A stretch of DNA of 64,000 nucleotides from Candidatus Omnitrophota bacterium (GTDB taxonomy: Bacteria > Omnitrophota > Gorgyraeia > JAUYCX01): assembly GCA_030692045.1 (NCBI GenBank), contig JAUYCX010000037.1, forward strand, positions 1 through 64,000, read 5' to 3'. How positions within the stretch are numbered: position 1 is the first letter of the stretch; every line of letters starts with the position of its first letter. Below are positions 8,787 through 16,719 of this stretch, one piece after another. The notes under the pieces were generated by a model. It did no database searches. It was given only the letters and a program-made list of their open reading frames with translations, and was not told where the DNA came from. Position numbers and translations under genes: made by a program.

Positions 8787-9521
8787 ATGTTTAAATTAAG
8801 TATAAAAACATATATGATGATATTTCTTTTGTTCCTGATAGTTTTAGGATTTTATGAACAAAATAATTTTATTAATTTAACCATTCAAATAATTGCCTCG
8901 GTTTTCACAGCAGTTTTACTTGATTTGGTTATAAACTATCTTAAAAACAAAAAATTTATTTTTCCTTCCAGCGCAGTTATCAGTGGTTTAATTGTGGGAA
9001 TGGTATTATCATCAGGACAAAATATTTTTTATTATGTAATTGCTTCGGCTTTGGCTATTCTTTCAAAACATATTCTCAAGTTCGAGAATAAACATATTTT
9101 TAATCCTGCTAATTTAGGTTTGCTTTTATTAAATATTTTCTTTGGCGCTTCTATAGGTTGGTGGCCAGTTAATATTTGGTTCATAATCATACCGGGATTA
9201 TTTATTGTTTTTAAAATAAGGCGTTTGCATTTGGTAATAAGTTATCTATTGGCATTTGTAATTTTATTAATGGCTTATGCTTATTTAAAGCAGGGCAGTA
9301 TTTTTGATTATTTTCCTTTAATAAATTTATATTTTGTGTTTGTAATGTTGATTGAACCAAAGACATCTGCGTTTAAACTGACAGCGGGGATTGTTTTTGG
9401 TTGCTTTGTAGCTGTTGCTGGTTTTATTTCTTATTTATTTCTGCCCAAGCTTGATTATTTACTTGTTGGCTTGGCTTTGGGAAATTTGTTTAATTCTTTG
9501 AATGAGAGGTTTAAAAAATGA
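8787..9521 (+). CDS. RnfD/NqrB-like membrane protein
   Basis: A 244-residue polytopic membrane protein of the NQR2/RnfD/RnfE type, with FNPANLGLLL and EPKTSAF corresponding to family signatures. RnfD proper is larger (~320-350 residues) and carries a covalent flavin on Thr in an SGAT motif; no such motif is visible, so this is a short relative. No other Rnf subunits lie nearby. It sits between two metal permeases and overlaps the second by 4 bp, so a role in that transport module is likely but undefined. Confidence 0.7.
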   Translation: MFKLSIKTYMMIFLLFLIVLGFYEQNNFINLTIQIIASVFTAVLLDLVINYLKNKKFIFPSSAVISGLIVGMVLSSGQNIFYYVIASALAILSKHILKFENKHIFNPANLGLLLLNIFFGASIGWWPVNIWFIIIPGLFIVFKIRRLHLVISYLLAFVILLMAYAYLKQGSIFDYFPLINLYFVFVMLIEPKTSAFKLTAGIVFGCFVAVAGFISYLFLPKLDYLLVGLALGNLFNSLNERFKK

Positions 9522-10411
9522 TTGCAAATTTTTCTAATGTTTTCTTTCATTATTTTTGGGAGATTTTGCCAGCTTTAGCAATTGGATTTTTCTTAAGCGG
9601 CCTTATTCAAGAATTTGTGCCTGAGAAAATAATTAGCAAGCATTTGGGCGGTAAAGGTATAAAGCCCATATTTTATACTACCCTTGTGGGTATGCTTCTG
9701 CCTATTTGTTGTTGGGGTTCTTTACCTATTGCCATTGGCTTGCATAAAAAAGGTGCAAGGTTAGGGCCGGTGATTTCATTTTTAGTAGCAACCCCGGCTA
9801 CATCAGTAAGCGCGCTTTTAGTTACTTGGAAGCTTTTGGGTTTAAAATTTACAATCTTTATATTTTTTGCTGTCATACTTATGGGAGTAATAATGGGTTT
9901 AATTGGAAATCTATTTAATATTAAGCCCAAAGAAATTATTGAGACAATCTGTAGCGAATGTAGCAAGGAAAAAATATGCCATATTCACAGAAAAGGATTT
10001 TTCGCGCATGTAAAATCAATACTTAAAGTAGCTTTCGTTGATATGGTCAAAGAAATTGGTCCAGAAATTTTGTTAGGAATATTTTTAGCAGCAATTGTAG
10101 ATACATTTGTGCCCATAGGAAACTTGATTAAGCAATATTTAACCGGCGCAGCCGGTTACGCCTTTAGCCTGATATTTGGCTTATTAACTTATATCTGCTC
10201 CACGGCCACAGTTCCTTTTGTAGATGCGCTTATAAATCAGGGAATGAATATAGGCGCAGGAATGGTTATGTTATTGGTAGGTCCTGTCACCAGCTACGGA
10301 ACCATACTGGTTCTAAAAAAAGAATTTGGCTTAAAACTTCTTATGGCATATCTATTTGGTTTAAGTGCGCTTTCCTTGAGCTTAGGTTATCTTTTTTACT
10401 TGATTTATTAA
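9518..10411 (+). CDS. DUF318-type metal permease (SO_0444-like)
   Basis: A 297-residue permease related to the earlier one and to the SO_0444-like Cu/Zn efflux transporters. It contains PICCWGSLPIAIGLHKKGAR in the first half, a cytosolic loop with clustered Cys and His (CSECSKEKICHIHRKG), and ICSTATVPFVDALINQGMN in the second half. The Cys pair and loop suggest soft-metal handling. It overlaps the upstream gene by 4 bp and larE by 1 bp, marking a tight operon. Confidence 0.83.
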   Translation: MIANFSNVFFHYFWEILPALAIGFFLSGLIQEFVPEKIISKHLGGKGIKPIFYTTLVGMLLPICCWGSLPIAIGLHKKGARLGPVISFLVATPATSVSALLVTWKLLGLKFTIFIFFAVILMGVIMGLIGNLFNIKPKEIIETICSECSKEKICHIHRKGFFAHVKSILKVAFVDMVKEIGPEILLGIFLAAIVDTFVPIGNLIKQYLTGAAGYAFSLIFGLLTYICSTATVPFVDALINQGMNIGAGMVMLLVGPVTSYGTILVLKKEFGLKLLMAYLFGLSALSLSLGYLFYLIY

Positions 10412-11214
10412 TGACGCTCCTTCAAAAATTAAATAATCTAAAAAATATTTTACGAAAGATGCAAAGTGTGGTTATCGCCTATTCCGGAGGTGTGGATAGC
10501 AGCTTATTGTTGAAGGTTGCCAAAGATGTCTTAAAAGAAAATGTTTTGGCAGTAATTGCCGCTTCTGAAACTTATCCTGAAACAGAAATTAAACAGGCAG
10601 AAAGGTTTGCCAAAAAATTAAAGGCAAAATATCTTATCATTAAAACAGATGAATTAAAAAATCCCAATTTTAAGCGCAATCCTTTAAATCGTTGTTTCTT
10701 TTGCAAGGAAGAATTATTTTCTAAATTGAAAAAAATTGCTCAAGAAAACAATCTAAATTTCGTAGTTGATGGCTCAAATTTTGATGATTTAAAAGATTTT
10801 CGTCCGGGTAGTGAAGCTGCTAAGAAGTTAAATGTGCGCTCACCTTTGAAAGAGGCAAGGCTAACCAAAGACGATATTAGACAGCTTTCAAAGAGATTGG
10901 GCTTATCTATTTGGAATAAGCCCAGCTTTGCTTGTTTGTCGTCAAGGTTTCCATATGGTATGAAGATTACTAAAGGGAATTTAAAAAAAATTCAAACTGC
11001 AGAAGAGTTTTTAAGAAATTTGGGTTTTAAACAGGTTAGACTCAGGCACCATAAAAATATAGCCAGAATAGAGGTTCCCAAAGTCGATCTTCCCAAGGTT
11101 TTAAAGCATAAAAAGTCAATTATTGAAAATTTAAAAATACTGGGCTATACTTATATCTGTGTTGACCTCGAAGGTTATCGCAGCGGAAGTATGAATGAAG
11201 GGCTTGCTAGATAA
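10411..11214 (+). CDS. larE: LarE-type sacrificial sulfur transferase
   Basis: A 267-residue PP-loop ATP pyrophosphatase. Features are AYSGGVDSSLLLKVA (PP-loop), NRCFFCKEELFSKL, DGSNFDDLKDFRPG and KPSFACLSSRFPYG, all characteristic of LarE. LarE adenylates a pyridine dinucleotide carboxylate and donates sulfur to it while making the nickel-pincer cofactor. In the best-studied enzyme the sulfur comes from its own Cys; Cys residues are present in the matching region. LarB, LarC and LarA are not in the window. It is the last gene of the metal/sulfur operon. Confidence 0.9.
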   Translation: MTLLQKLNNLKNILRKMQSVVIAYSGGVDSSLLLKVAKDVLKENVLAVIAASETYPETEIKQAERFAKKLKAKYLIIKTDELKNPNFKRNPLNRCFFCKEELFSKLKKIAQENNLNFVVDGSNFDDLKDFRPGSEAAKKLNVRSPLKEARLTKDDIRQLSKRLGLSIWNKPSFACLSSRFPYGMKITKGNLKKIQTAEEFLRNLGFKQVRLRHHKNIARIEVPKVDLPKVLKHKKSIIENLKILGYTYICVDLEGYRSGSMNEGLAR

Positions 11215-11215
11215 G

Positions 11216-11295
11216 GTCAAATGAAGACACAGCTTACGGAATCCGCCAAAGGCGGAGACGTAAGTTGTAGGCTGAAGGCCGTGTCTGAATTTGAC
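11216..11295. repeat. left hairpin of the GIY-YIG element
   Basis: Imperfect palindrome. Outer arms GTCAAATGAAGACAC (11216-11230) and GTGTCTGAATTTGAC (11281-11295) differ at two central positions. An inner stem is CTTAC with GTAAG around a CCGCC/GGCGG hairpin. It directly abuts the left terminal inverted repeat of the GIY-YIG unit. Confidence 0.75.
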
Positions 11296-11563
11296 CCAGC
11301 ACTAATTTTATGAACATATATTGGATTTATGTTTTGAAAGAGAGAAATACCGGTGAGCCTTATTACGGTTATACAAATAACTTAGAAAGACGTTTAAAAG
11401 AGCATGATAATGAAAATAAATGGAAATTTATCGGTTGTGAAGGATGCGGTTCAGAGTTAGATGCCAGAGAAAGGGAAAATAAATTAAAGCATTATGGACA
11501 AGCAAGAACCCATCTTAAAAATAGGCTTAAGAAATCATTTCAATTGTAAAATTAGTGCTGGGT
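11294..11563. mobile_element. GIY-YIG gene delimited by 17-bp perfect inverted repeat
   Basis: The unit is bounded by ACCCAGCACTAATTTTA (11294-11310) and its exact complement (11547-11563). The start codon of the enclosed gene begins on the last base of the left arm, and its stop codon is the first three bases of the right arm. The whole gene therefore fits inside the repeat. The same arms recur around an ORF-less spacer at 51428-51534. This looks like a small mobile unit with a non-autonomous relative; mobility itself is inferred. Confidence 0.7.
11310..11549 (+). CDS. GIY-YIG nuclease domain protein
   Basis: A 79-residue single-domain protein of the GIY-YIG endonuclease superfamily. Visible parts are YWIYVLKE (GIY-like strand), PYYGYTNNLERRLKEH (YIG plus catalytic Arg helix), and ARERENKLKHYGQARTHLK with the conserved Glu. 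It is a small YhbQ/UPF0213-like type without a DNA-binding partner domain. No Shine-Dalgarno site precedes the ATG; the upstream bases belong to the inverted repeat, so expression may be weak or need another signal. Confidence 0.85.
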   Translation: MNIYWIYVLKERNTGEPYYGYTNNLERRLKEHDNENKWKFIGCEGCGSELDARERENKLKHYGQARTHLKNRLKKSFQL

Positions 11564-11637
11564 TCAATTCGCGCAAACAACTTATCTCGTCCGCCAACGA
11601 AGCAATGGCGGACTCCATAAGTTGTGCGCTCATTGAA
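11563..11637. repeat. right hairpin of the GIY-YIG element, leader of pqqD-like gene
   Basis: Nested palindrome. Outer arms are TTCAATTCGCGC (11563-11574) and GCGCTCATTGAA (11626-11637). Inner stems are ACAACTTAT/ATAAGTTGT (11577-11585 and 11617-11625) and GTCCGCC/GGCGGAC (11589-11595 and 11607-11613). It ends in TCATTGAAGGAG, whose last bases are the ribosome site of the next gene. The same design recurs at 51534-51598. Confidence 0.75.
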
Positions 11638-11647
11638 GGAGAGCAAG

Positions 11648-11929
11648 ATGGACTTAAGTCAAAGATACGCAATAGATATGAACAAGCTAACCTTTAGAAT
11701 TATCGACGCAGAGGCAGTAATCCTTAATCTGGATAATGGGTATTATTATAGTTTAAATGAGACAGGAACTAAGATATGGAATAAGATAAATGATGGCAAG
11801 AATTTAAGCGAAATTCTATCTTCTCTTAAAGCAGAATACCGAATTCCAGAAAATAAATTTAAAAATGACCTTTTAGTTTTAGTTAAGGATTTGGAAAAAG
11901 AAAAGTTGGTTAGACAAAATTCTAAATAA
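11648..11929 (+). CDS. stand-alone PqqD-like (RRE) protein, copy 1
   Basis: A 93-residue PqqD-family domain, the fold that binds leader peptides of ribosomal natural products (RRE). I chose the ATG at 11648 because GAAGGAG lies just before it and the other copies start at the same place. Conserved parts are RIIDAEAVILNLDNGYYYSL, NETGTKIW and a helical C-terminus (LKNDL-like, DLEKEKLV). It is nearly identical to copies at 23199, 28131 and 29316. The MiaB-like radical SAM gene starts 3 bp after its stop, implying coupling. Leader binding is family knowledge, not shown here. Confidence 0.88.
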   Translation: MDLSQRYAIDMNKLTFRIIDAEAVILNLDNGYYYSLNETGTKIWNKINDGKNLSEILSSLKAEYRIPENKFKNDLLVLVKDLEKEKLVRQNSK

Positions 11930-11932
11930 ATA

Positions 11933-13072
11933 GTGCTCTACAAGAAAGCTTTTTTGATTGCTTCAAGAACAGATTGCCTTCCAATGGGAGCTGATTTTGC
12001 TTTGATCAAAGCATATTTGAGAAATAATGGCTGGGCGCTATCAAGAAAAATAAAAACCGCTGACCTCGTCATTGTAAATACATGTGCCGTTGTAAAAGAA
12101 TCTGAAGACGAATCAGTAGCACTTATTAAAAAAGTTCAGAAAAATAAAAATAGAAGCGCACAAATGTTAATAACAGGCTGCCTGCCGTCTATTAATAAAA
12201 ACAGGCTTAAGCAGGTATTTAATGGGACAGCAGTAAGCCCAAATTCCTTTCAAGAATTAGACAAGATATTAAATACAAAATCGAGTATAAGCGAAATTAA
12301 ATATACGGGCTCTTTGCGCAAACTTAAGAAGAATAAATATGCTGAGTATCGCTTGAGAATAGGCTGGGGTTGTCAGGGAAAATGCAGCTATTGTGCAGTA
12401 AGATTTGTTTTTGGCAAACCCCGCAGTAGGCCGATCTTAGACATCCTTAAGGAATACGATATTGCCTATAATAAAGGCTACAGAAGATTTATTTTGATAG
12501 CGAATGACAGCGGAACCTACGGTGAAGATTTGAATATTTCACTCGCTCATCTTCTCGACAAGCTTTGCCAAAAATATAAGGAATGCCGGTTTGCATTATC
12601 GCATTTAACTCCCAATAAACTAAAGGAAATGCTGCCATCGCTTGAGAGATTCATTCGTCAAGACAAGATATGGCGTATCTATGTACCTGTGTGTTCAGGC
12701 AGTAAAAGAATACTTAAACTAATGAATAGGTCCTATGATTTAAATGATTTTAAATATTGTGTAACAAGACTAAGAAATTGCAATCCCAATCTCGAGATAA
12801 AAACTCTATTTCTGGTCGGACTTCCTTCAGAAACAGAAAAAGATTTTTTAGATAGTCTGAAATTAGCAGAGTGGTTAATCAGTAACAATGTTGTTACTGA
12901 TTGCATTGCTTATTCCTCAAGACCCAATACAGAGGCAAGTCAAATGCCTAATCAGATAGATTCGCAAATTAAACAAGAACGCTTAAAGCGTCTGAGTATA
13001 TTATGTAGTTTTTTTAATTCACTTAACAATAATAAGGAAGAATTACTTGGAATATCCAACAAAATTTCCTGA
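11933..13072 (+). CDS. MiaB-like radical SAM protein without TRAM domain
   Basis: A 379-residue radical SAM protein starting with GTG. The N-terminal UPF0004-type domain keeps three Cys at the expected places (TDCLPMGAD, VNTCAVV, TGCLP), and the radical SAM motif is GCQGKCSYCAV (about residues 145-155). Methylthiotransferases of this family bind two 4Fe-4S clusters and insert sulfur into tRNA or ribosomal protein S12. The usual C-terminal RNA-binding TRAM domain is missing; the protein ends with a short helical tail. Placed directly after a PqqD-like gene, it may act on a peptide. That target is inference. Confidence 0.82.
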   Translation: MLYKKAFLIASRTDCLPMGADFALIKAYLRNNGWALSRKIKTADLVIVNTCAVVKESEDESVALIKKVQKNKNRSAQMLITGCLPSINKNRLKQVFNGTAVSPNSFQELDKILNTKSSISEIKYTGSLRKLKKNKYAEYRLRIGWGCQGKCSYCAVRFVFGKPRSRPILDILKEYDIAYNKGYRRFILIANDSGTYGEDLNISLAHLLDKLCQKYKECRFALSHLTPNKLKEMLPSLERFIRQDKIWRIYVPVCSGSKRILKLMNRSYDLNDFKYCVTRLRNCNPNLEIKTLFLVGLPSETEKDFLDSLKLAEWLISNNVVTDCIAYSSRPNTEASQMPNQIDSQIKQERLKRLSILCSFFNSLNNNKEELLGISNKIS

Positions 13073-13091
13073 GGAAATATCGACGGCTATT

Positions 13092-14249
13092 ATGAAACCC
13101 AAAGTAAGCGTCATAGTGCCAGTCTATAATGGAGAAAAGACATTATCCCTTTGCCTTAATTCCCTGATGAATCTTGATTTTCCTAAGCTCGATATGGAAA
13201 TAATTGTTGTAGACAATAACTCAACCGATGCCACCAAGGATATCATAATGTCTTTTCCTGTAAAATATGCATTTGAAAGCAAGAGAAGCCGCGGTGCAGC
13301 TAGAAATAGAGGTATTAAAGAATCTAGTGGTGCGTTTGTTGCTTTTATTGATGCAGATTGCATTGCAGATAAATTATGGCTTAAAAATTTAATAAACGGC
13401 TTTACCAGTGAAATTGTGGGGGGCTGCGGTGGAGAAATTCGTCCTAATAATCCTCAAGCCTGGTTTGAGAAATTTTACGATTTTAAATTTATATTTCCCC
13501 AACAAGCAGGCCTTATTAGTCAGGAGTCATTTCTACCAAATCTTACTACAGCTAATGCCGTTTATATGCGCAAGGTACTAAATGAAGTAGATTATTTTGA
13601 TGATTCTTTTGTTACATTGGAAGATATAGAATTATCATGGAGGGTTTATTTAAAAGGATATCATTTAAATTACGTCCGGGATGCCATAGTTTACTGTAAA
13701 CATTCGGATAGATTGAGCGATTTTTTAATTAAATGGTTTGAGGATGGGTACTATTATTCTTTTTTACGGCAAAAATATGTAGATTTATTTAAAAAGTCTA
13801 TTATCAGCCTGGATGATTGTCTTGAGTTATTTTTTGCACTCTTACAATCTACAAAGGCTTTTTTCATAGCGCTATTTAAGAACAAAAATACATTAGAGAC
13901 CTATTTTATTTATAAGATTATAAGAGGGATGGTCTGGTTTTTGGGAAGAATTTATGGTTTATTAAACATAAAATTAAATAGAGAAGAATTCTTTCCTCAG
14001 CTAAATCCAGATATAGTGCTTTGGCGAATGGTTAATGATGAAGTGGTTATTTCTGAACCTAAGAGAGATTTTCGTTATGTTGTAAATAAAACTGGCGCTA
14101 AAATATGGAGATTGTTAATGGAAAAAAAAGATATTTCAGAGATTATAGATTTAATTTCGGGTGAATATAAAGTTAAAAAAGAAGAAATTAGGGAGGAGGT
14201 TTTAAGCTTTTTTAATGAACTTAAAAATGAAGGATTGACTCCACCTTAG
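13092..14249 (+). CDS. GT2 glycosyltransferase fused to PqqD-like domain, copy 1
   Basis: A 385-residue protein. A GT-A fold glycosyltransferase domain fills about 1-230 (VSVIVPVYNG, DNNSTDATKDII, FIDADCIADKLW with the DxD-like site, EDIELSWRVYLKGY). A hydrophobic amphipathic region follows. The last ~75 residues are a PqqD-like domain (FRYVVNKTGAKIWRLL, then helices ending FFNELKNEG). A TTG at 13047 would add 15 residues; I prefer the ATG at 13092 because relatives start right before VSxIVPVYN. It precedes the first short peptide ORF by 18 bp. Donor and acceptor sugars are unknown. Confidence 0.85.
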   Translation: MKPKVSVIVPVYNGEKTLSLCLNSLMNLDFPKLDMEIIVVDNNSTDATKDIIMSFPVKYAFESKRSRGAARNRGIKESSGAFVAFIDADCIADKLWLKNLINGFTSEIVGGCGGEIRPNNPQAWFEKFYDFKFIFPQQAGLISQESFLPNLTTANAVYMRKVLNEVDYFDDSFVTLEDIELSWRVYLKGYHLNYVRDAIVYCKHSDRLSDFLIKWFEDGYYYSFLRQKYVDLFKKSIISLDDCLELFFALLQSTKAFFIALFKNKNTLETYFIYKIIRGMVWFLGRIYGLLNIKLNREEFFPQLNPDIVLWRMVNDEVVISEPKRDFRYVVNKTGAKIWRLLMEKKDISEIIDLISGEYKVKKEEIREEVLSFFNELKNEGLTPP

Positions 14250-14267
14250 AAAGGAGGTAGATAAAGC

Positions 14268-14387
14268 ATGAAAGAAAACAATAAAAAAGGAATGAAGCTA
14301 AAAGAAAAATCAAAAAAACCTTACCAAAAACCTACATTGGCTAAATTTAAGCAATTTAAGCAAATTATTGCAACCGGAGCTCCCTAA
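14268..14387 (+). CDS. short precursor-like peptide A (YxxPxL motif)
   Basis: A 39-residue ORF with an AAAGGAGG Shine-Dalgarno site. The N-terminal half is very Lys-rich; then comes PYQKPTLAKFKQFKQIIATG and a final AP. The pattern Y-x-x-P-x-L-x-K-F is shared with the ORFs at 24268, 34268, 34431 and 35841, and resembles the leader motif bound by PqqD-like proteins in lasso peptide systems. It lies right behind a glycosyltransferase-PqqD fusion gene. I infer a modified ribosomal peptide; the core would be the short C-terminal part. Confidence 0.68.
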   Translation: MKENNKKGMKLKEKSKKPYQKPTLAKFKQFKQIIATGAP

Positions 14388-14389
14388 TA

Positions 14390-14503
14390 ATGGAGTATAA
14401 AATAAGCATTATAGTGATAGTCTATAATGGAGAAGGGACTTTATCTGCTTGTCTTGACTCTTTGATGAACCTTGATTTTCCCAAAGAAGACATTAGAAAC
14501 TAA
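14390..14503 (+). pseudogene. truncated GT2 glycosyltransferase start
   Basis: A 37-residue ORF that matches only the first strand and helix of the neighbouring GT2-PqqD proteins (ISIIVIVYNGEGTLSACLDS, LMNLDFPKED) and then stops. It starts 2 bp after peptide A. The remainder of the gene is missing, so this is a remnant of an extra glycosyltransferase, probably left by recombination between paralogues. Confidence 0.75.
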
Positions 14504-14547
14504 AAACTCAAATTCCGCAAATTAAATCTATAGATTAACTAAGAAAA

Positions 14548-16710
14548 ATGCAGAAACGCAAATTAGGTAAAACTGGATTGCAAGTTTCCATAATTGGCTT
14601 AGGCAGTAGTGGAATGATGAAAGAGGCAATGAATTCAATCAATACAGAAAGATTGATTAATTATGCATTAGATAAGGGTATTAATTTTATTGAGACTGCT
14701 CGCGCTTATGGCAACAGCGAAGAGAAAATTGGGCAAGCAATACAGAAAAGACGCAGTAGCTGCTACCTTATTTCCAAAACGCTAAGTCGTACAAAAGAAG
14801 CTGCTTTGAAAGACATAGAAATTAGTTTGAATAGATTGAAGACAGAAAAAATCGAGATTTACCAATTACATTATATAACCAATAACTCTGAGTTAGAAAG
14901 AGTTTTGGCTCCAGATGGTGCTTTACAAGCGCTAAAAGAAGCAAAGAATAAAGGTCAAATAGATTTTGTGGGGTTTACTACACACCTAAGAGGCATAGCA
15001 ATTAAGGCTATGCAAACCAATGAGTTTGATACCATTCAAATACCTTATAATCCTATGGAGGTAGAATTCTTTAAAGAAGTAATTTCTCTGGCAAACAAGA
15101 TGGATATAGGAGTTATTGCGATGATGGCTTTAGCAGGTGGCTCGATAAAGGATGTGGATAAAGCACTTAGATTTGTTCTTGCAAAAAATATTTCTACAGT
15201 AACTATTGGCATGGGTTCGATTAAGCATATTAAGTTCAATATTAATGTTAGTAATTCGATAAGAAAATTGTTGCCTACTGATGAAAGTAGTTTCTTTGGT
15301 AGAGTTAGAAAATTTGATAAAGAATTTTGTAGAGAATGTGGCGATTGTGAATCTGTCTGCCCTGTAGATATTCCCATAGCCTATATATCTATGATGAATA
15401 GATATGCCCTGTCTTATAAAAGGCCTTATGGTGATGCGGCAAAAAATTGGTACAGGGGCTTGAAAGTAAAAGCCGAGGTCTGTACTGAATGCCGTGCCTG
15501 TGAGAAGGTATGTCCCTACGGATTAAGGATTCCTGAAATGCTAAACCTTGCTCATCAAAGATTGATGACAAAAGACAAAAGATTTTACAGAAAACTCATA
15601 AGAGCCTCTTCAAATCTTATTAAATTCTTTTTTTCCTCATTTAAATTATCGCTTCCTTTTAGACTATTTAATTCATTTAGAATATTAGGTAGAACAAAAA
15701 GCCTCAGAGAAGCCCACATAAGTATCTTTCCCGAAATAGACACAAGGCTCTCATTTATTAAATCTTTACCGAGAACGCTACAGATTGAATGTACAACAAG
15801 ATGCAATCTAAGTTGTATTATGTGTAACCATACTTATTGGCAAGGTAAACAAAAAGACTTAAGCTTTGAAAATTTTAAGAAGATAATTGACCAATTCCCT
15901 AAACTTTATAAGGTTTGGATGTTAGGTTTTGGAGAGTGCCTACTTAATAAAGATTCCTTAAAGATGTTAAGATATTTAAAGAGTAAGAATATAAAAGTAT
16001 ATTTTATTGATAACTTTACCCTGCTTACAAAAGAGATTGCTCGGGAGTTAATAGAATTAGGAGTTGAACAAATATGGTTTTCTATTGAGAGAACCACAAA
16101 AGAAGCTTATGAAAAGGTTAGGATAGGAGCTTCTTTTGATGAGGTTATGCAAAATGTCAGAAATCTAATGGAACTGAAAAGAGAATTTAAGCAAAAAAAA
16201 CCAGAGCTTAATCTTTATTGCACCGTATCTGATGAGAGTTTTTCTGAAATGCCACATTTAATTGATTTTGCAAGTAATATTGGCGCAAAAGAAGTCGTAT
16301 TTTGTCAGGAGGGTAGCCTTAGTAATCGCAAAGTTCAATTTGATAAACAGCGATTTCTAAATAAATTAGGAGAAATATCTCCAAAGGCTAAATACCAGCA
16401 TATAAAATTAAAAACTATTATCCATCCAGTGATAATCTCAGACTGTCTTCGTCCTTGGACGCCTTTTGTTAGTGTTGACGGCGCTGTAATGTCAGCTTGC
16501 TACTACTTTAGGCAAATTGAATTGGTTGAATTTGGCAACATCTTTGAGAAAAGTTTTAAAGAGATATGGGATTCTAAAGATTATAGAGACTATCGAAGGG
16601 ATGCTCGAAGAGGGAAGGCTGGTTATGTTTGTAAAGATTCAGGCTGTAGAGAAACTTCGTCTTTCTGGAAAACAGGAGTAAATAAGTTCAAAAAAGTATT
16701 GAAGATGTGA
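14548..16710 (+). CDS. aldo-keto reductase / ferredoxin / radical SAM-SPASM fusion
   Basis: A 720-residue three-part protein. Residues 1-240 are an aldo-keto reductase (RKLGKTGLQVSIIGLGSSG, TARAYGNSEEKIG, LISKTL, IYQLHYI with the usual Tyr, Lys and His). About 258-325 are two 4Fe-4S ferredoxin motifs (CRECGDCESVCP, CTECRACEKVCP). About 405-720 are a radical SAM domain (TTRCNLSCIMCNHTYW) with a SPASM-like C-terminus (ACYY, GNIFEKSFKEIW, CKDSGC). AKR-ferredoxin fusions are known; joining them to a radical SAM enzyme is unusual. The reductase half may supply electrons or reduce the product. The substrate is unknown. Confidence 0.85.
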   Translation: MQKRKLGKTGLQVSIIGLGSSGMMKEAMNSINTERLINYALDKGINFIETARAYGNSEEKIGQAIQKRRSSCYLISKTLSRTKEAALKDIEISLNRLKTEKIEIYQLHYITNNSELERVLAPDGALQALKEAKNKGQIDFVGFTTHLRGIAIKAMQTNEFDTIQIPYNPMEVEFFKEVISLANKMDIGVIAMMALAGGSIKDVDKALRFVLAKNISTVTIGMGSIKHIKFNINVSNSIRKLLPTDESSFFGRVRKFDKEFCRECGDCESVCPVDIPIAYISMMNRYALSYKRPYGDAAKNWYRGLKVKAEVCTECRACEKVCPYGLRIPEMLNLAHQRLMTKDKRFYRKLIRASSNLIKFFFSSFKLSLPFRLFNSFRILGRTKSLREAHISIFPEIDTRLSFIKSLPRTLQIECTTRCNLSCIMCNHTYWQGKQKDLSFENFKKIIDQFPKLYKVWMLGFGECLLNKDSLKMLRYLKSKNIKVYFIDNFTLLTKEIARELIELGVEQIWFSIERTTKEAYEKVRIGASFDEVMQNVRNLMELKREFKQKKPELNLYCTVSDESFSEMPHLIDFASNIGAKEVVFCQEGSLSNRKVQFDKQRFLNKLGEISPKAKYQHIKLKTIIHPVIISDCLRPWTPFVSVDGAVMSACYYFRQIELVEFGNIFEKSFKEIWDSKDYRDYRRDARRGKAGYVCKDSGCRETSSFWKTGVNKFKKVLKM

Positions 16711-16719
16711 GGGAAGAAG

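Noticed and set aside
11310-11549. Homing endonuclease inside a group I intron
   Set aside because: The GIY-YIG gene lies between genes, not inside one, and no intron core can be seen; its boundaries are inverted repeats.
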